A stretch of DNA of 64,000 nt. It comes from Nonomuraea muscovyensis. Its GTDB lineage: Bacteria; Actinomycetota; Actinomycetes; Streptosporangiales; Streptosporangiaceae. The notes under the pieces are model-generated. The model did no database searches. It had not been told where the DNA came from and was given only the letters and a program-made list of their open reading frames with translations. The DNA lies in contig NZ_JACHJB010000004.1 in assembly GCF_014207745.1 (NCBI RefSeq), positions 620,001-684,000 on the forward strand, in the 5' to 3' direction. Both the position numbers and the translations under genes were made by a program. This document shows, piece by piece, positions 24,939 to 33,934 of the stretch (position 1 is the stretch's first letter; every line of letters begins with the position of its first letter).

Positions 24939-27900
24939 GTGTCGTCTGAGTCGTCGCGGACAAACCCGCTGGCAAGCTTTGGCCAGAACGAGTGGCTTGT
25001 CGACGAGCTGTACCAGAAGTACCTCCAGGATCCAGAGTCGGTCGACAAGGCCTGGTGGAACTTCTTCGCTGACTACAACCCCGACTATGGACCAGGCCGC
25101 ACCCCTGCCAAGGAGGCGGCGAACGGCACTGTGACCGCGCCCCCTCCCGCCGCACCGGCCCCGAAGGCCGGCCGGCCGCCGGCTCCCGCCGCGGCACCGG
25201 CCGCGGCGGCCGACGGGCAGGCCGCCAAGCCGAAGCAGCCTGCCGCACCGGTGCCTAAGGGCGCCGAGGAGGTCAAGCTGCGCGGCGCCGCCGCGCGCAC
25301 GGCCGCCAACATGGACCTGTCGCTGTCGGTTCCGACCGCGACGAGCGTCCGGGCCATCCCGGCCAAGCTGCTCATCGACAACCGCATCGTGATCAACAAT
25401 CACCTCAAGCGCGGCCGCGGCGGCAAGGTCTCCTTCACGCACCTGATCGGTTTCGCGATCGTCAAGGCGCTGAAGGCCATGCCGGAGATGAACTACTCCT
25501 ACGCGGAGGTCGACGGCAAGCCCACCCTGATCAAGCCGGAGCACATCGGCTTCGGGCTGGCGATCGACGTCCAGAAGAGCAACGGTGAGCGCCAGCTCCT
25601 CGTGCCGTCCGTCAAGGGCGCCGAGCAGATGGACTTCCGGCAGTTCTGGATGGCCTACGAAGAGGTCGTGCGCAAGGCCCGCGGCGGCAAGCTGGGGGTC
25701 GACGACTTCGCCGGCACCACGATCTCGCTGACCAACCCCGGCACGATCGGCACCGTCCACTCCGTGCCCCGCCTCATGCCCGGCCAGGGCACGATCATCG
25801 GCGTCGGCGCGATGGAATACCCGGCCGAATACCAGGGCGCCTCGCCCGACACGCTGTCACGCCTGGCCGTCTCCAAGGTCATGACGCTGACCAGCACCTA
25901 CGACCACCGGATCATCCAGGGCGCCCAGTCGGGCGACTTCCTGCGCCAGATCCACCGGTTGCTGCTCGGCGAGGACGGCTTCTACGACGAGATCTTCGAG
26001 GCGCTGCGGATCCCGTACGAGCCGGTCCGCTGGGTCCAGGACATCTCGACCTCCCACGACGACGACGTGGCCAAGTCGGCCCGGGTGCTGGAGCTCATCC
26101 ACGCCTACCGGGTGCGCGGCCACCTCATGGCCGAGACCGACCCGCTCGAGTACAAGCAGCGCAAGCACCCCGACCTCGACATCCAGTCCCACGGCCTGAC
26201 CCTGTGGGACCTGGAGCGCGAGTTCGCCACCGGCGGCTTCGGCGGCCGGCCGCTGATGAAGCTGCGCGAGATCCTGGGTGTGCTGCGCGACTCCTACTGC
26301 CGCACGGTCGGCATCGAGTACATGCACATCCAGAACCCCGAGGAGCGGGCCTGGATCCAGGCGCGGGTGGAGAAGCCGCACGCCTCGCCGGAGCGCGCCG
26401 AGCAGCTCAACATCCTGTCGCGGCTCAACACCGCCGAGGCGTTCGAGACGTTCCTGCAGACGAAGTTCGTCGGCCAGAAGCGCTTCTCGCTGGAGGGCGG
26501 CGAGTCGCTGATCCCGCTGCTCGACTCGGTGATCAGCGACGCGGCCGACGAGGACCTCGACGGGGTCGTCATCGGCATGGCCCACCGCGGCCGGCTCAAC
26601 GTGTTGGCCAACATCGTCGGCAAGTCCTACGCGCAGATCTTCGGCGAGTTCGAGGGCAACATCGACCCGCGCACGGCGCACGGCTCCGGCGACGTGAAGT
26701 ACCACCTGGGCGCGAGCGGCGAGTTCACCGCGCCGAGCGGCAAGACCATCACCGCCTCGGTCGTGGCCAACCCCTCCCACCTGGAGGCGGTCGACCCGGT
26801 GCTCGAGGGCGTCGTCCGGGCCCAGCAGGACCTGCTGGAGCGCGGCGAGGAGGGCTTCACCGTCCTGCCGGTGCTCATCCACGGCGACGCGGCCTTCGCC
26901 GGCCAGGGCGTCGTGGCCGAGACGCTCAACCTGTCGCAGCTGCGCGGCTACCGCACCGGCGGCACCGTGCACGTGGTGGTCAACAACCAGGTCGGCTTCA
27001 CCACCTCGCCGGCCTCGTCCCGGTCGAGCGTCTACGCGACCGACGTGGCCCGGATGATCCAGGCGCCGATCTTCCACGTCAACGGCGACGACCCCGAGGC
27101 CGTGGTGCGCGTGGGCCAGCTCGCCTACGAGTACCGCCAGGCGTTCCGCAAGGACGTGGTCATCGACCTCATCTGCTACCGCCGCCGCGGCCACAACGAG
27201 GGCGAGAACCCCGCCTTCACCCAGCCGCTGATGTACGACCTGATCGACGCCAAGCGCTCGACGCGCAAGCTCTACACCGAGGCGCTGATCGGCCGGGGCG
27301 ACATCTCGGTCGAGGAGGCCGAGCAGGCGCTGCGCGACTACCAGGCCAAGCTGGAGCAGGCCTTCACCGAGACCCGCGAGGCGGCCAAGAAGCCGCACGA
27401 GGCGGGCGAGATGCGGGTGCCGCCCACCGAGGTCGTCAAGTGGTCGCACGACGACACGCCCACCGCGATCAGCGACGAGACGCTCAAGCGCATCGTCGAC
27501 ACCCAGCTCAACCTGCCCGAGGGCTTCACCCCGCACCCGCGCCTGGCGCCGATGCTGCAGCGGCGCGGGCAGATGGTCGAGCAGGGCGCGATCGACTGGG
27601 CGATGGGTGAGACGCTGGCCTTCGGCTCGCTGCTCATCGACGGCCACCCGGTCCGCCTGGTGGGCCAGGACTCCCGGCGCGGCACGTTCACCCAGCGCCA
27701 CGCCGTCCTGGTCGACCGGATGACCGGCGCCGAGCACACGCCGCTCAAGACCTTCAACCAGGGCACGACGAAGTTCTACGTCTACGACTCGCTGCTCAGC
27801 GAGTTCGCGGCGCTCGGCTTCGAGTACGGCTACAGCGTCGTGCGTCCTGACGCCCTGGTGTGCTGGGAGGCGCAGTTCGGCGACTTCGTCAACGGCGCCC

Positions 27901-28619
27901 AGACGATCATCGACGAGTTCATCTCGTCCGGTGAGCAGAAGTGGGGCCAGAAGTCGGGCGTCGTGCTGCTGCTGCCGCACGGCTACGAGGGGCAGGGTCC
28001 CGACCACTCCTCGGCCCGCATCGAGCGGTTCCTGCAGGTCTGCGCGCTCGACAACATGACGGTCGCGCAGCCCACCACCCCGGCCAACTACTTCCACCTG
28101 CTGCGCTGGCAGGTCGAGTCGGGCCGGCACCGCCCGCTGGTGGTCTTCACGCCCAAGTCGCTGCTGCGGCACAAGGCGGCCACGTCCAAGGCCGAAGACT
28201 TCACCTCGGGCACCTTCCAGCCGGTGCTGTCCGACACGAAGGTCGACCCGGGCAAGGTCACCAAGGTGGTCCTCAGCTCCGGCAAGATCTACTACGACCT
28301 GGCGGCCAAGCGCGACGAGACCGGTCGCGACGACGTCGCGCTCGTCCGGCTGGAGCGGCTCTACCCGTTCCCGGCCGACGAGCTCGCCGCCGAGCTGGCC
28401 CGCTACGGGTCGCAGGTGGAGCTGGTCTGGGTGCAGGACGAGCCGGTCAACATGGGCCCGTGGCCCTACCTGACGCTCAAGCTCGCGGAGGACCCGCAGC
28501 TGCTCGGCGGGCGTGCGCTCCGCCGGGTCTCGCGGACCCCCAACAGCTCGCCCGCGGTCGGCTCGCACGCCGCCCACGACGCCGAGCTGCACGAGATCCT
28601 CAGCCAGGTGTTCGGCTGA
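24939..28619 (+). CDS. kgd: Multifunctional 2-oxoglutarate decarboxylase/dehydrogenase (E1-E2 fusion)
   Basis: 1226 residues from GTG 24939; the frame is open back to TTG 24885, but homologues start near SSESSRTNPLASFGQNEWLV. Order: short N-terminal OGDH motif (NEWLVDELYQKYLQDP), Pro/Ala linker (about 60-115), an E2 succinyltransferase-like catalytic domain ending with TYDHRIIQGAQSGDF, then the thiamine-dependent E1 (about 350-1226) with MAHRGRLNVLANI, YHLGASGEF and HVVVNNQVGFTTSPAS. There is no lipoyl domain in the fusion, as in mycobacterial Kgd. It is the TCA-cycle entry from 2-oxoglutarate. The gene is monocistronic with its own terminator. Confidence 0.95.
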   Translation: MSSESSRTNPLASFGQNEWLVDELYQKYLQDPESVDKAWWNFFADYNPDYGPGRTPAKEAANGTVTAPPPAAPAPKAGRPPAPAAAPAAAADGQAAKPKQPAAPVPKGAEEVKLRGAAARTAANMDLSLSVPTATSVRAIPAKLLIDNRIVINNHLKRGRGGKVSFTHLIGFAIVKALKAMPEMNYSYAEVDGKPTLIKPEHIGFGLAIDVQKSNGERQLLVPSVKGAEQMDFRQFWMAYEEVVRKARGGKLGVDDFAGTTISLTNPGTIGTVHSVPRLMPGQGTIIGVGAMEYPAEYQGASPDTLSRLAVSKVMTLTSTYDHRIIQGAQSGDFLRQIHRLLLGEDGFYDEIFEALRIPYEPVRWVQDISTSHDDDVAKSARVLELIHAYRVRGHLMAETDPLEYKQRKHPDLDIQSHGLTLWDLEREFATGGFGGRPLMKLREILGVLRDSYCRTVGIEYMHIQNPEERAWIQARVEKPHASPERAEQLNILSRLNTAEAFETFLQTKFVGQKRFSLEGGESLIPLLDSVISDAADEDLDGVVIGMAHRGRLNVLANIVGKSYAQIFGEFEGNIDPRTAHGSGDVKYHLGASGEFTAPSGKTITASVVANPSHLEAVDPVLEGVVRAQQDLLERGEEGFTVLPVLIHGDAAFAGQGVVAETLNLSQLRGYRTGGTVHVVVNNQVGFTTSPASSRSSVYATDVARMIQAPIFHVNGDDPEAVVRVGQLAYEYRQAFRKDVVIDLICYRRRGHNEGENPAFTQPLMYDLIDAKRSTRKLYTEALIGRGDISVEEAEQALRDYQAKLEQAFTETREAAKKPHEAGEMRVPPTEVVKWSHDDTPTAISDETLKRIVDTQLNLPEGFTPHPRLAPMLQRRGQMVEQGAIDWAMGETLAFGSLLIDGHPVRLVGQDSRRGTFTQRHAVLVDRMTGAEHTPLKTFNQGTTKFYVYDSLLSEFAALGFEYGYSVVRPDALVCWEAQFGDFVNGAQTIIDEFISSGEQKWGQKSGVVLLLPHGYEGQGPDHSSARIERFLQVCALDNMTVAQPTTPANYFHLLRWQVESGRHRPLVVFTPKSLLRHKAATSKAEDFTSGTFQPVLSDTKVDPGKVTKVVLSSGKIYYDLAAKRDETGRDDVALVRLERLYPFPADELAAELARYGSQVELVWVQDEPVNMGPWPYLTLKLAEDPQLLGGRALRRVSRTPNSSPAVGSHAAHDAELHEILSQVFG

Positions 28620-28630
28620 TCGCAGCACCT

Positions 28631-28667
28631 GAAGACCCCCGCCGGCCCCGGCCGCGCGGGGGTCTTC
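28631..28667 (+). terminator. Rho-independent-type hairpin after kgd
   Basis: A perfect 12-bp stem GAAGACCCCCGC / GCGGGGGTCTTC with a 13-base loop starts 12 bases after the kgd stop. The T-run is short, as is common in GC-rich genomes. Confidence 0.8.
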
Positions 28668-28746
28668 CCGTTTGCGGGGCCGCCCTCGGGACGGCCTAGA
28701 GTGAGGCGTGGACGCGCCGGTCCACGATGACCTGAAACGGAGCACG

Positions 28747-28926
28747 ATGTACTTCACCGACCGGGGGATCGAGGAACTCGTCGAGAGGCGGGGCGAGGAG
28801 GAGGTCAGCCTCCTCTGGCTCGGCGAGCGGCTGCGCGAGTTCGTCGACCTCAACCCGGAGTTCGAGGTCCCGGTCGAGCGGCTGGCCACGTGGCTGGCCC
28901 GCCTCGACGACGACGAGGACGAGTGA
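28747..28926 (+). CDS. DUF6104 family small protein
   Basis: 59 residues from ATG 28747, with GGAG five bases ahead. The sequence MYFTDRGIEELVERRG, then LRFVDLNPEFEVPVERLATW-like text and a terminal Asp/Glu tail, matches a small actinobacterial family often found next to the 2-oxoglutarate dehydrogenase gene. The function is unknown; the linkage suggests a link to that enzyme but nothing in the sequence shows it. Confidence 0.75.
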   Translation: MYFTDRGIEELVERRGEEEVSLLWLGERLREFVDLNPEFEVPVERLATWLARLDDDEDE

Positions 28927-29010
28927 CGCCCCCGCCGCCCGCCGCGCGGTGAGCATCCGGCGGGCGAGGTCCCGGTAGGCGGGCTTGCCCTCAGGAGCCC
29001 ACCCGATCAC

Positions 29011-29059
29011 AAGACGCGATACATCTTGAGCTTTCGACAGTCGCGACATATCGTGTCTT
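29011..29059. promoter_or_regulatory. Probable PadR operator upstream of DUF4097/padR operon
   Basis: AAGACGCGAT at 29011-29020 is mirrored by ATCGTGTCTT at 29050-29059 (9 of 10 pairs). The second half also sits in GCGACATATCGTGTC, itself partly palindromic. The block ends 36 bases before the start of the operon whose second gene encodes a PadR repressor. Confidence 0.5.
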
Positions 29060-29094
29060 ATGTGACGGTAGTCCGGGAGGAAGGGACGGGGATC

Positions 29095-29895
29095 ATGCGG
29101 CACTGGACGATCGAAGGGCCCGAGCAGCTCACGTTCGGCCCGGTGGCCGCGCTCGACGTGCGGATCGTGGCCGGCAGGCTGGCGGTGCTCGCCAGCGAGG
29201 GCCCACCGTCGCTGGAGGTCTCCAGCATCGACTCCGCCCCGCTGATCGTCACCTACGACGAGGACGCCCGGGAGCTCAGCGTCGCCTACAAGGACCTCAC
29301 CTGGGAGGGTGTCCTGAGCTGGCTGCGCAGCGCCCGGCGCGAGACCGTCGCCACGCTCACCGTGCCGCGGGGCTGCAGGGTCAACGCCGGCGTGGTCTCC
29401 GCCTCCGCCGTCGTCGCCGGGTTCGAGAACGTCACCCGCGTCAAGAGCGCCGCCGGGGAGATCGTGCTCGACGGGGTGAGCGGCGAGGTGAACGCCACCA
29501 CGATCTCGGGCGGCGTCGAGAGCCGGGCCATGGAGGGCGACCTGTCCTTCCAGAGCGTCTCCGGCGACCTCACCGTGGCCGGCGGCGTGCCGCGGCGCCT
29601 GCGGGCCAACACCATGTCCGGCCGCATCACCGCCGACCTGCGCCTGAGACCGACGGGGCACGTGACGCTCAACAGCGTCTCAGGTGACATCCTGGTCAGG
29701 CTCCCGGAGGGGGTGGACACGGACGTGAACATCCGGTCCACCTCCGGCCGTCTGGTGAGCGCGTTCGAGAAGCTGTCCGACGAGAACGGTCCCGGCACCA
29801 GGTCGCTGTCGGGCCGGCTGGGTGGCGGCATGGCCTCGCTGTCGGCCATCACGGTCTCCGGCGACGTCACGCTGCTCAAGGGGGAGAACGAATGA
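29095..29895 (+). CDS. DUF4097 family beta-strand-repeat protein
   Basis: 266 residues from ATG 29095. From residue 90 on, the protein is a series of short beta-strand repeats of the form GEVNATTISGGVESRAMEGD, SFQSVSGDLTVAGG, ANTMSGRITADL and LNSVSGDILVRL, the adhesin-like solenoid of DUF4097. No signal peptide is seen, so it is probably cytoplasmic. Its stop overlaps the padR start (ATGA). DUF4097-PadR pairs are common in actinobacteria; the biochemical role is unknown. Confidence 0.85.
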   Translation: MRHWTIEGPEQLTFGPVAALDVRIVAGRLAVLASEGPPSLEVSSIDSAPLIVTYDEDARELSVAYKDLTWEGVLSWLRSARRETVATLTVPRGCRVNAGVVSASAVVAGFENVTRVKSAAGEIVLDGVSGEVNATTISGGVESRAMEGDLSFQSVSGDLTVAGGVPRRLRANTMSGRITADLRLRPTGHVTLNSVSGDILVRLPEGVDTDVNIRSTSGRLVSAFEKLSDENGPGTRSLSGRLGGGMASLSAITVSGDVTLLKGENE

Positions 29896-30644
29896 GCCCT
29901 GTCTTCGGTCACGGCCGGCTCAGGCTGTACCTGCTGAAGCTGCTGGACGAGAGCCCGCGCCACGGATACGAGGTGATCCGGCTGCTGCAGGACCGCTTCC
30001 TCGGCGTCTACTCCCCCTCCCCCGGCACCATCTACCCGCGCCTGGCCCGTCTGGAGGAGGAAGGGCTGGTCACCCACGAGGTGATCGACGGCAAGAAGGT
30101 GTTCTCCATCACCGACAAGGGCCGCGAGGAGCTCGGCGACCGCCTCGACGAGCTGGCCGAGCTGGAGCAGGAGATCTCCGCCTCGGTGCGCGACATCGCC
30201 CGCGAGGTGAAGGAGGACGTCCGCGACACCGTCAAGTCGCTCCGCGAGGAGCTGACCAGGATGGCCAAGGACGTGCGCGTCGGCGCCAAGACCGACGGCA
30301 GGCGGCACCGCGAGCAGCAGAAGGCCCACTTCGAACGGCTCAAGGAGCAGCAGAGGCACCAGTGGACCGAGCACGCCTCCCAGTGGCAGGGCGAGAGCCA
30401 GCGGCTGGCCGGGGAGTGGCGCAGGATCTGGGCCGACATCTGGTCCACGCTCGGCGGCCCGCCCGCCGGCCACCCGGACCAGGACGCCGACCTCGACGCC
30501 GAGCTGGGCGCCATGCTGGCCGACTTCGTGGCCAGGGTCCGCGAGGAGGCGTCGGAGTCCCGCCTCACCCCGCAGACCGTCGATCGGCTCCGCACCGTCC
30601 TCGACGAGGCGTCCGACCGCATCCGCGACACCCTCCGGCCATGA
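29892..30644 (+). CDS. PadR-family regulator with long C-terminal helical region
   Basis: 250 residues. The PadR winged helix occupies residues 1-85 (YLLKLLDESPRHGYEVIRLL, PSPGTIYPRLARLEEEGLV). A highly charged coiled-coil-like stretch follows (EEDVRDTVKSLREELTR-type, then QQKAHFERLKEQQRHQW), and a final acidic domain. It is larger than ordinary PadR proteins (about 110-180 residues). It probably autoregulates its operon. Confidence 0.87.
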   Translation: MSPVFGHGRLRLYLLKLLDESPRHGYEVIRLLQDRFLGVYSPSPGTIYPRLARLEEEGLVTHEVIDGKKVFSITDKGREELGDRLDELAELEQEISASVRDIAREVKEDVRDTVKSLREELTRMAKDVRVGAKTDGRRHREQQKAHFERLKEQQRHQWTEHASQWQGESQRLAGEWRRIWADIWSTLGGPPAGHPDQDADLDAELGAMLADFVARVREEASESRLTPQTVDRLRTVLDEASDRIRDTLRP

Positions 30645-30706
30645 TCCGGTACGGCCTCCGCTCCCCGGCGCAGCGTCTCGCCCCGCGCCCACCCCCCGAC
30701 CGGTCA

Positions 30707-30785
30707 CCCACCGCGGACCACCCTGCGGCGCCACCCCCCACCCCGGACCACCCGGCGGCGCCGCCCCCCACCGCGATCGATCCCG
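30707..30785. repeat. 30-bp tandem repeat in the padR-tetR intergenic region
   Basis: Two full units at 30707-30736 and 30737-30766 (each CCCACC.CGGACCACCC.GC...) and a partial third. The 304-base gap between padR and tetR holds this repeat and the TetR operator; I see no gene in it. Confidence 0.7.
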
Positions 30786-30900
30786 CCGCGGACCCGGCGC
30801 GCTCGGCCCCCGCCCGGAAGCGCCGCCGCCCCTCCCCCACGCCTGGGGCGGCAGCCCGACATCACTGAGAGCCCTGACGCTCCCCTCACCCTCCAGGGCA

Positions 30901-30923
30901 ACACTATGGCAACATAGTGTCGC
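30901..30923. promoter_or_regulatory. TetR operator upstream of the tetR gene
   Basis: Two overlapping palindromes: ACACTATG-GCAA-CATAGTGT at 30901-30920, and GCAACA-TAG-TGTCGC at 30909-30923. The second has the same design as two sites ahead of the next gene (GCRACA-N3-TGTYGC), which argues for autoregulation by the TetR protein. Confidence 0.7.
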
Positions 30924-30948
30924 CATTGGACATCGGAAAGGAGCCGTC

Positions 30949-31554
30949 ATGGCATCACCGTCCCGCCGAGGCGATCCCCAGCGGCGCACGCGTCCCGGCG
31001 GGCGCAGCGCACGGGTCAACGAGGCCATCCTCAGCGCCGCACTCGACGAGCTGATCGAGTCGGGCTACTCGAAGCTGAGCTTCGACCGGGTCGCCACCCG
31101 CGCACAGGTGCACCGGGCGACGCTCTACCGGCGGTGGGCCTCCAAGGAGGAACTCGTCGCCGAGGCACTGCTCGCCCAGACCCGGCAGGCGGTGCCGATG
31201 CCCGACACCGGCTCGCTTCGCGAGGACCTGCGCCGGCTCGCCCACGCGATCGTCGCGAACCTCTCCGAACCGGACGGACAGGGCCTGCTCCGCACGCTCG
31301 TCTCCGACGCCGGACAGGTGCCGGAGATCTCCGTGGCCGGCCGGGCGTTCTGGGGCGAGCGGTTCGCCCTGGCCGGCGCGATCGTGCGGCGCGGGATCGA
31401 GCGGGGCGAGCTGCCGACCGACACCGACGCCGACTTCTTCATCGAACGGCTCATCGCGCCGCTGTTCCTGCGGCTCCTGGTCACCGGCGAACCCATCGAC
31501 GCCGCCTACGCCGACCGGATCGTCGATTCCCTCCTCGACACAGCCCACCCTTAA
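30949..31554 (+). CDS. TetR-family transcriptional regulator
   Basis: 201 residues. The TetR HTH is at residues 25-70 (GYSKLSFDRVATRAQVHRATLYRRWASKEEL). The C-terminal domain is the TetR_C_11 type (DTGSLREDLRRLAHAIVANL, FFIERLIAPLFLRLLVTG). One predicted operator precedes it and two more lie between its stop and the next gene, so it likely represses itself and that membrane protein. Confidence 0.9.
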   Translation: MASPSRRGDPQRRTRPGGRSARVNEAILSAALDELIESGYSKLSFDRVATRAQVHRATLYRRWASKEELVAEALLAQTRQAVPMPDTGSLREDLRRLAHAIVANLSEPDGQGLLRTLVSDAGQVPEISVAGRAFWGERFALAGAIVRRGIERGELPTDTDADFFIERLIAPLFLRLLVTGEPIDAAYADRIVDSLLDTAHP

Positions 31555-31555
31555 A

Positions 31556-31620
31556 GCGACATCTTGTTGCCGAAAGGCGCCGGCGTATGCCATGCTCTCC
31601 TTAAGGCGACAGAATGTCGC
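31556..31620. promoter_or_regulatory. Two TetR operators upstream of the small membrane protein gene
   Basis: GCGACA-TCT-TGTTGC at 31556-31570 and GCGACA-GAA-TGTCGC (perfect) at 31606-31620, both preceded by a TTAA-type step. The pair flanks the presumed promoter of the gene starting at 31642. Confidence 0.7.
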
Positions 31621-31641
31621 ACAGTTTCTTCAGGAGGAAAC

Positions 31642-32040
31642 ATGGCACCGCTCGCCGTCGAGACCGCTCGCCCGAACCGGTGGTTCCAGGTCGGGCGAGG
31701 GCTGCTGATCCTGGCCGCGCTGGCCGCCGCCGCGGCGGGCGCCGGCGCGATCGGCGAGGTGGCCGGCGCCGGGCCCGAGGCGTTGATCGCGCAGACCTGG
31801 CGCATGTACGGGCTGTTCCTGTGTGCCGGCCTGTTCGGCGTGCTGGCCTGGCGGCCGGACACCCACGTCTCGGTGTGGACGCTGCTGATCGCCAACAAGG
31901 CCGCGCTGACCGTCACGGCCGTGGCGTACCTGGCCGCCGGCGGCGCCCCCGGGGCTGCGGAGACGGCGGCCTGGGACGGAGCCCTGACCGCCGTCCTCGT
32001 TCTCGCCTTCCTGACCACCCGGCGGCGCACCTCCGGCTGA
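31642..32040 (+). CDS. Small integral membrane protein, probable TetR target
   Basis: 132 residues from ATG 31642 with an AGGAGG site. Four hydrophobic segments (about residues 17-37, 54-71, 79-99 and 108-125). I recognise no named family. Two copies of the TetR-type operator precede it, so it is probably switched on by the ligand of the upstream TetR; small TetR-controlled membrane proteins are often tied to quinone or redox stress, and a quinone-oxidoreductase-like gene converges on it. Confidence 0.7.
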   Translation: MAPLAVETARPNRWFQVGRGLLILAALAAAAAGAGAIGEVAGAGPEALIAQTWRMYGLFLCAGLFGVLAWRPDTHVSVWTLLIANKAALTVTAVAYLAAGGAPGAAETAAWDGALTAVLVLAFLTTRRRTSG

Positions 32041-32047
32041 GGCACTC

Positions 32048-33004
32048 TCAGGGCGTGAAGACGATCTTCCCGAAGACGTCGCCCTGGTTCATCGCGGCGA
32101 ACCCGTCGCGGGCCAGCGCGAGCGGCATCGTCCGGTCGATGACCGGCCGCACCCCCGTCTGCTCCAGGAAGACCGCCAGGCGCTGGAGCTGGTCCCGGGA
32201 GCCCATGGTCGAGCCGACCACCGAGAGCTGCAGGAAGAAGACGCGGTTGAGGTCGGCGGGCGGGACCGCGCCGCTGGTGGCGCCGGAGACGACGACGCGC
32301 CCGCCCGGCCGGAGCGACCTGAGCGAGTGGTCCCAGGTGGCCTGCCCGACCGTCTCCATCACCGCGTCCACCCGCTCGGGCAACCGCGCACCCGGCTCGA
32401 AGACCTGGTCGGCGCCGAGCTTGAGAGCCTGGTCGCGTTTGTCGGCCGACCGGCTGGTCGCCCAGACGCGGTAGCCGCCCGCCCGGCCGAGCGCGATCAG
32501 CGCGGTCGCGACCCCGCCGCCTGCCCCCTGCACCAGCACGGTGGACCCCGGCTCCAGCGCCGCCTTGTCGAACAGCATGCGGTACGCCGTCAGCCAGGCC
32601 GTCGGCAGGCAGGCCGCCTGCTCGAACGTCAACGCGGCAGGTTTGGGCACCAGGTTGCGGCGCGGCACGGCGACCCGTTCGGCGAAGGTGCCGTCGTGCA
32701 CCTCCGACAGCAGCGAACGCTTCGGATCCAGCGTCTCGTCGGCGCCGGTGCCGATCACGGCGTGCACGATGACCTCGTTGCCGTCCTCGTCGACGCCGGC
32801 CGCGTCGCAGCCGAGCACGATCGGCAGCCGGTCCTGCCGGATGCCGACCCCCTTGAGCGTCCACAGGTCGTGGTGGTTGAGGGCGGTCGCCCGTACGGTG
32901 ACGGTGGTCCAGCCGTCCGGAGCCTGCGGTTCCGGCCGCTCGCCGAGCGTCAGCCCGGCGAGGGGATTGTCGGGATCGATCTGTGTGGCGGTTACGGCGA
33001 ACAT
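32048..33004 (-). CDS. Zinc-binding-type alcohol dehydrogenase/quinone oxidoreductase
   Basis: 318 residues of the MDR superfamily. GroES-like start with ALNHHDLWTLKG, nucleotide site VLVQGAGGGVATALIALGRA, and the tail DVFGKIVFTP. The structural-zinc Cys cluster is absent, which fits the quinone-reductase/crotonyl reductase branch using NADPH. The substrate is unknown. It is 9 bases downstream of the membrane-anchored gene at 33014 and may be co-transcribed with it. Confidence 0.87.
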   Translation of the reverse strand: MFAVTATQIDPDNPLAGLTLGERPEPQAPDGWTTVTVRATALNHHDLWTLKGVGIRQDRLPIVLGCDAAGVDEDGNEVIVHAVIGTGADETLDPKRSLLSEVHDGTFAERVAVPRRNLVPKPAALTFEQAACLPTAWLTAYRMLFDKAALEPGSTVLVQGAGGGVATALIALGRAGGYRVWATSRSADKRDQALKLGADQVFEPGARLPERVDAVMETVGQATWDHSLRSLRPGGRVVVSGATSGAVPPADLNRVFFLQLSVVGSTMGSRDQLQRLAVFLEQTGVRPVIDRTMPLALARDGFAAMNQGDVFGKIVFTP

Positions 33005-33013
33005 GGCCGCACC

Positions 33014-33892
33014 CTACTTCAGCGTGATCCGGATCCCCTTGACGGCCCGCTCGACGAACTCCCGCTCGCCGGTGGCCGCGACCTGCACCCCGTCGCGGCA
33101 GGCGGCCTTGGCCGGGCGGCCGGCCCGCTCCATCATCTCCGGCACCCGCGACCCCTTCGCGCAGCCGGGCAGCGGGATGACCGCCACCATGTCGTTCACC
33201 ACGCTGCCGAACCACAGTTGCGGACCCACCGGGTCGCCCTGCGCGTAGTCGCCCGGCTCGGCCAGGCGCACCGGGCCACCACCGGACAGCACGAGGTAGC
33301 CGTCCTTCGTCACCCGGCCGCGTAGCCGCTCGGCCACCGCCATCCGCTGCTCGAACGTCAGCCCGTCGAACCGGTCGTACAGCGCCAGCCGCCACGGCCC
33401 GAACGCGAACAACAGCACCTGCCCGAACGCGCCGCTGCCCGGCTGGCGCGGCCAGAGCTGCACGTCGGGGGTGAGGTTCCTGATCGGCTGGCCCCCCTTG
33501 GACACCTCCACCTCGCCCCCGTAGGGCGCGGCGAGCCGGCGGTACGCCCCGTCGATCCAGACACCCCGGAACGGGCGCACCCCGAGCGCGTCGAGACCCA
33601 GCTCGGCGGGATAACGCACCTCGCCCCGCGTCCCGTCGGGGAAGACCACCCGGACGGTCTCGTCGTCACCCTTGACCCTGGCCTTCGGGTAGAGGGCGTT
33701 GGGCGCGTTGTTGAGCGTGCGCATCGACCGGATCGGCTCGGGCACGGCCCCGGGTTGCACCGGCGGCTCGGGCTCGCGGCTGACCACCAGCCCGGCGACG
33801 GGCACCACGACGAGGACCGCCACGACGATCAGCCCCACCCACTGCCGACGCCCGCGCCGGCCCGACTCGATGACATCGAACTGATCGGCCAC
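33014..33892 (-). CDS. Membrane-anchored protein of unknown function
   Basis: 292 residues. One membrane segment at about 19-38 (VGLIVVAVLVVVPVAGLVV) after a short basic cytoplasmic tail, then an extracytoplasmic domain with two Cys residues (PLPGCAKG and KAACRDG) that could form a disulphide. I do not recognise the domain. Codon use is normal for the genome. Confidence 0.65.
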   Translation of the reverse strand: MADQFDVIESGRRGRRQWVGLIVVAVLVVVPVAGLVVSREPEPPVQPGAVPEPIRSMRTLNNAPNALYPKARVKGDDETVRVVFPDGTRGEVRYPAELGLDALGVRPFRGVWIDGAYRRLAAPYGGEVEVSKGGQPIRNLTPDVQLWPRQPGSGAFGQVLLFAFGPWRLALYDRFDGLTFEQRMAVAERLRGRVTKDGYLVLSGGGPVRLAEPGDYAQGDPVGPQLWFGSVVNDMVAVIPLPGCAKGSRVPEMMERAGRPAKAACRDGVQVAATGEREFVERAVKGIRITLK

Positions 33893-33934
33893 GACGACCT
33901 CACCCGGTGGAGTGGCTTGCGCCCTGTCACCAGT

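Noticed and set aside
25857..28889. A 1010-codon open frame on the minus strand across kgd
   Set aside because: It is exactly antisense to a clearly conserved gene, has low-complexity Arg/Gly/His-rich peptide and arises from the high GC codon pattern of kgd.
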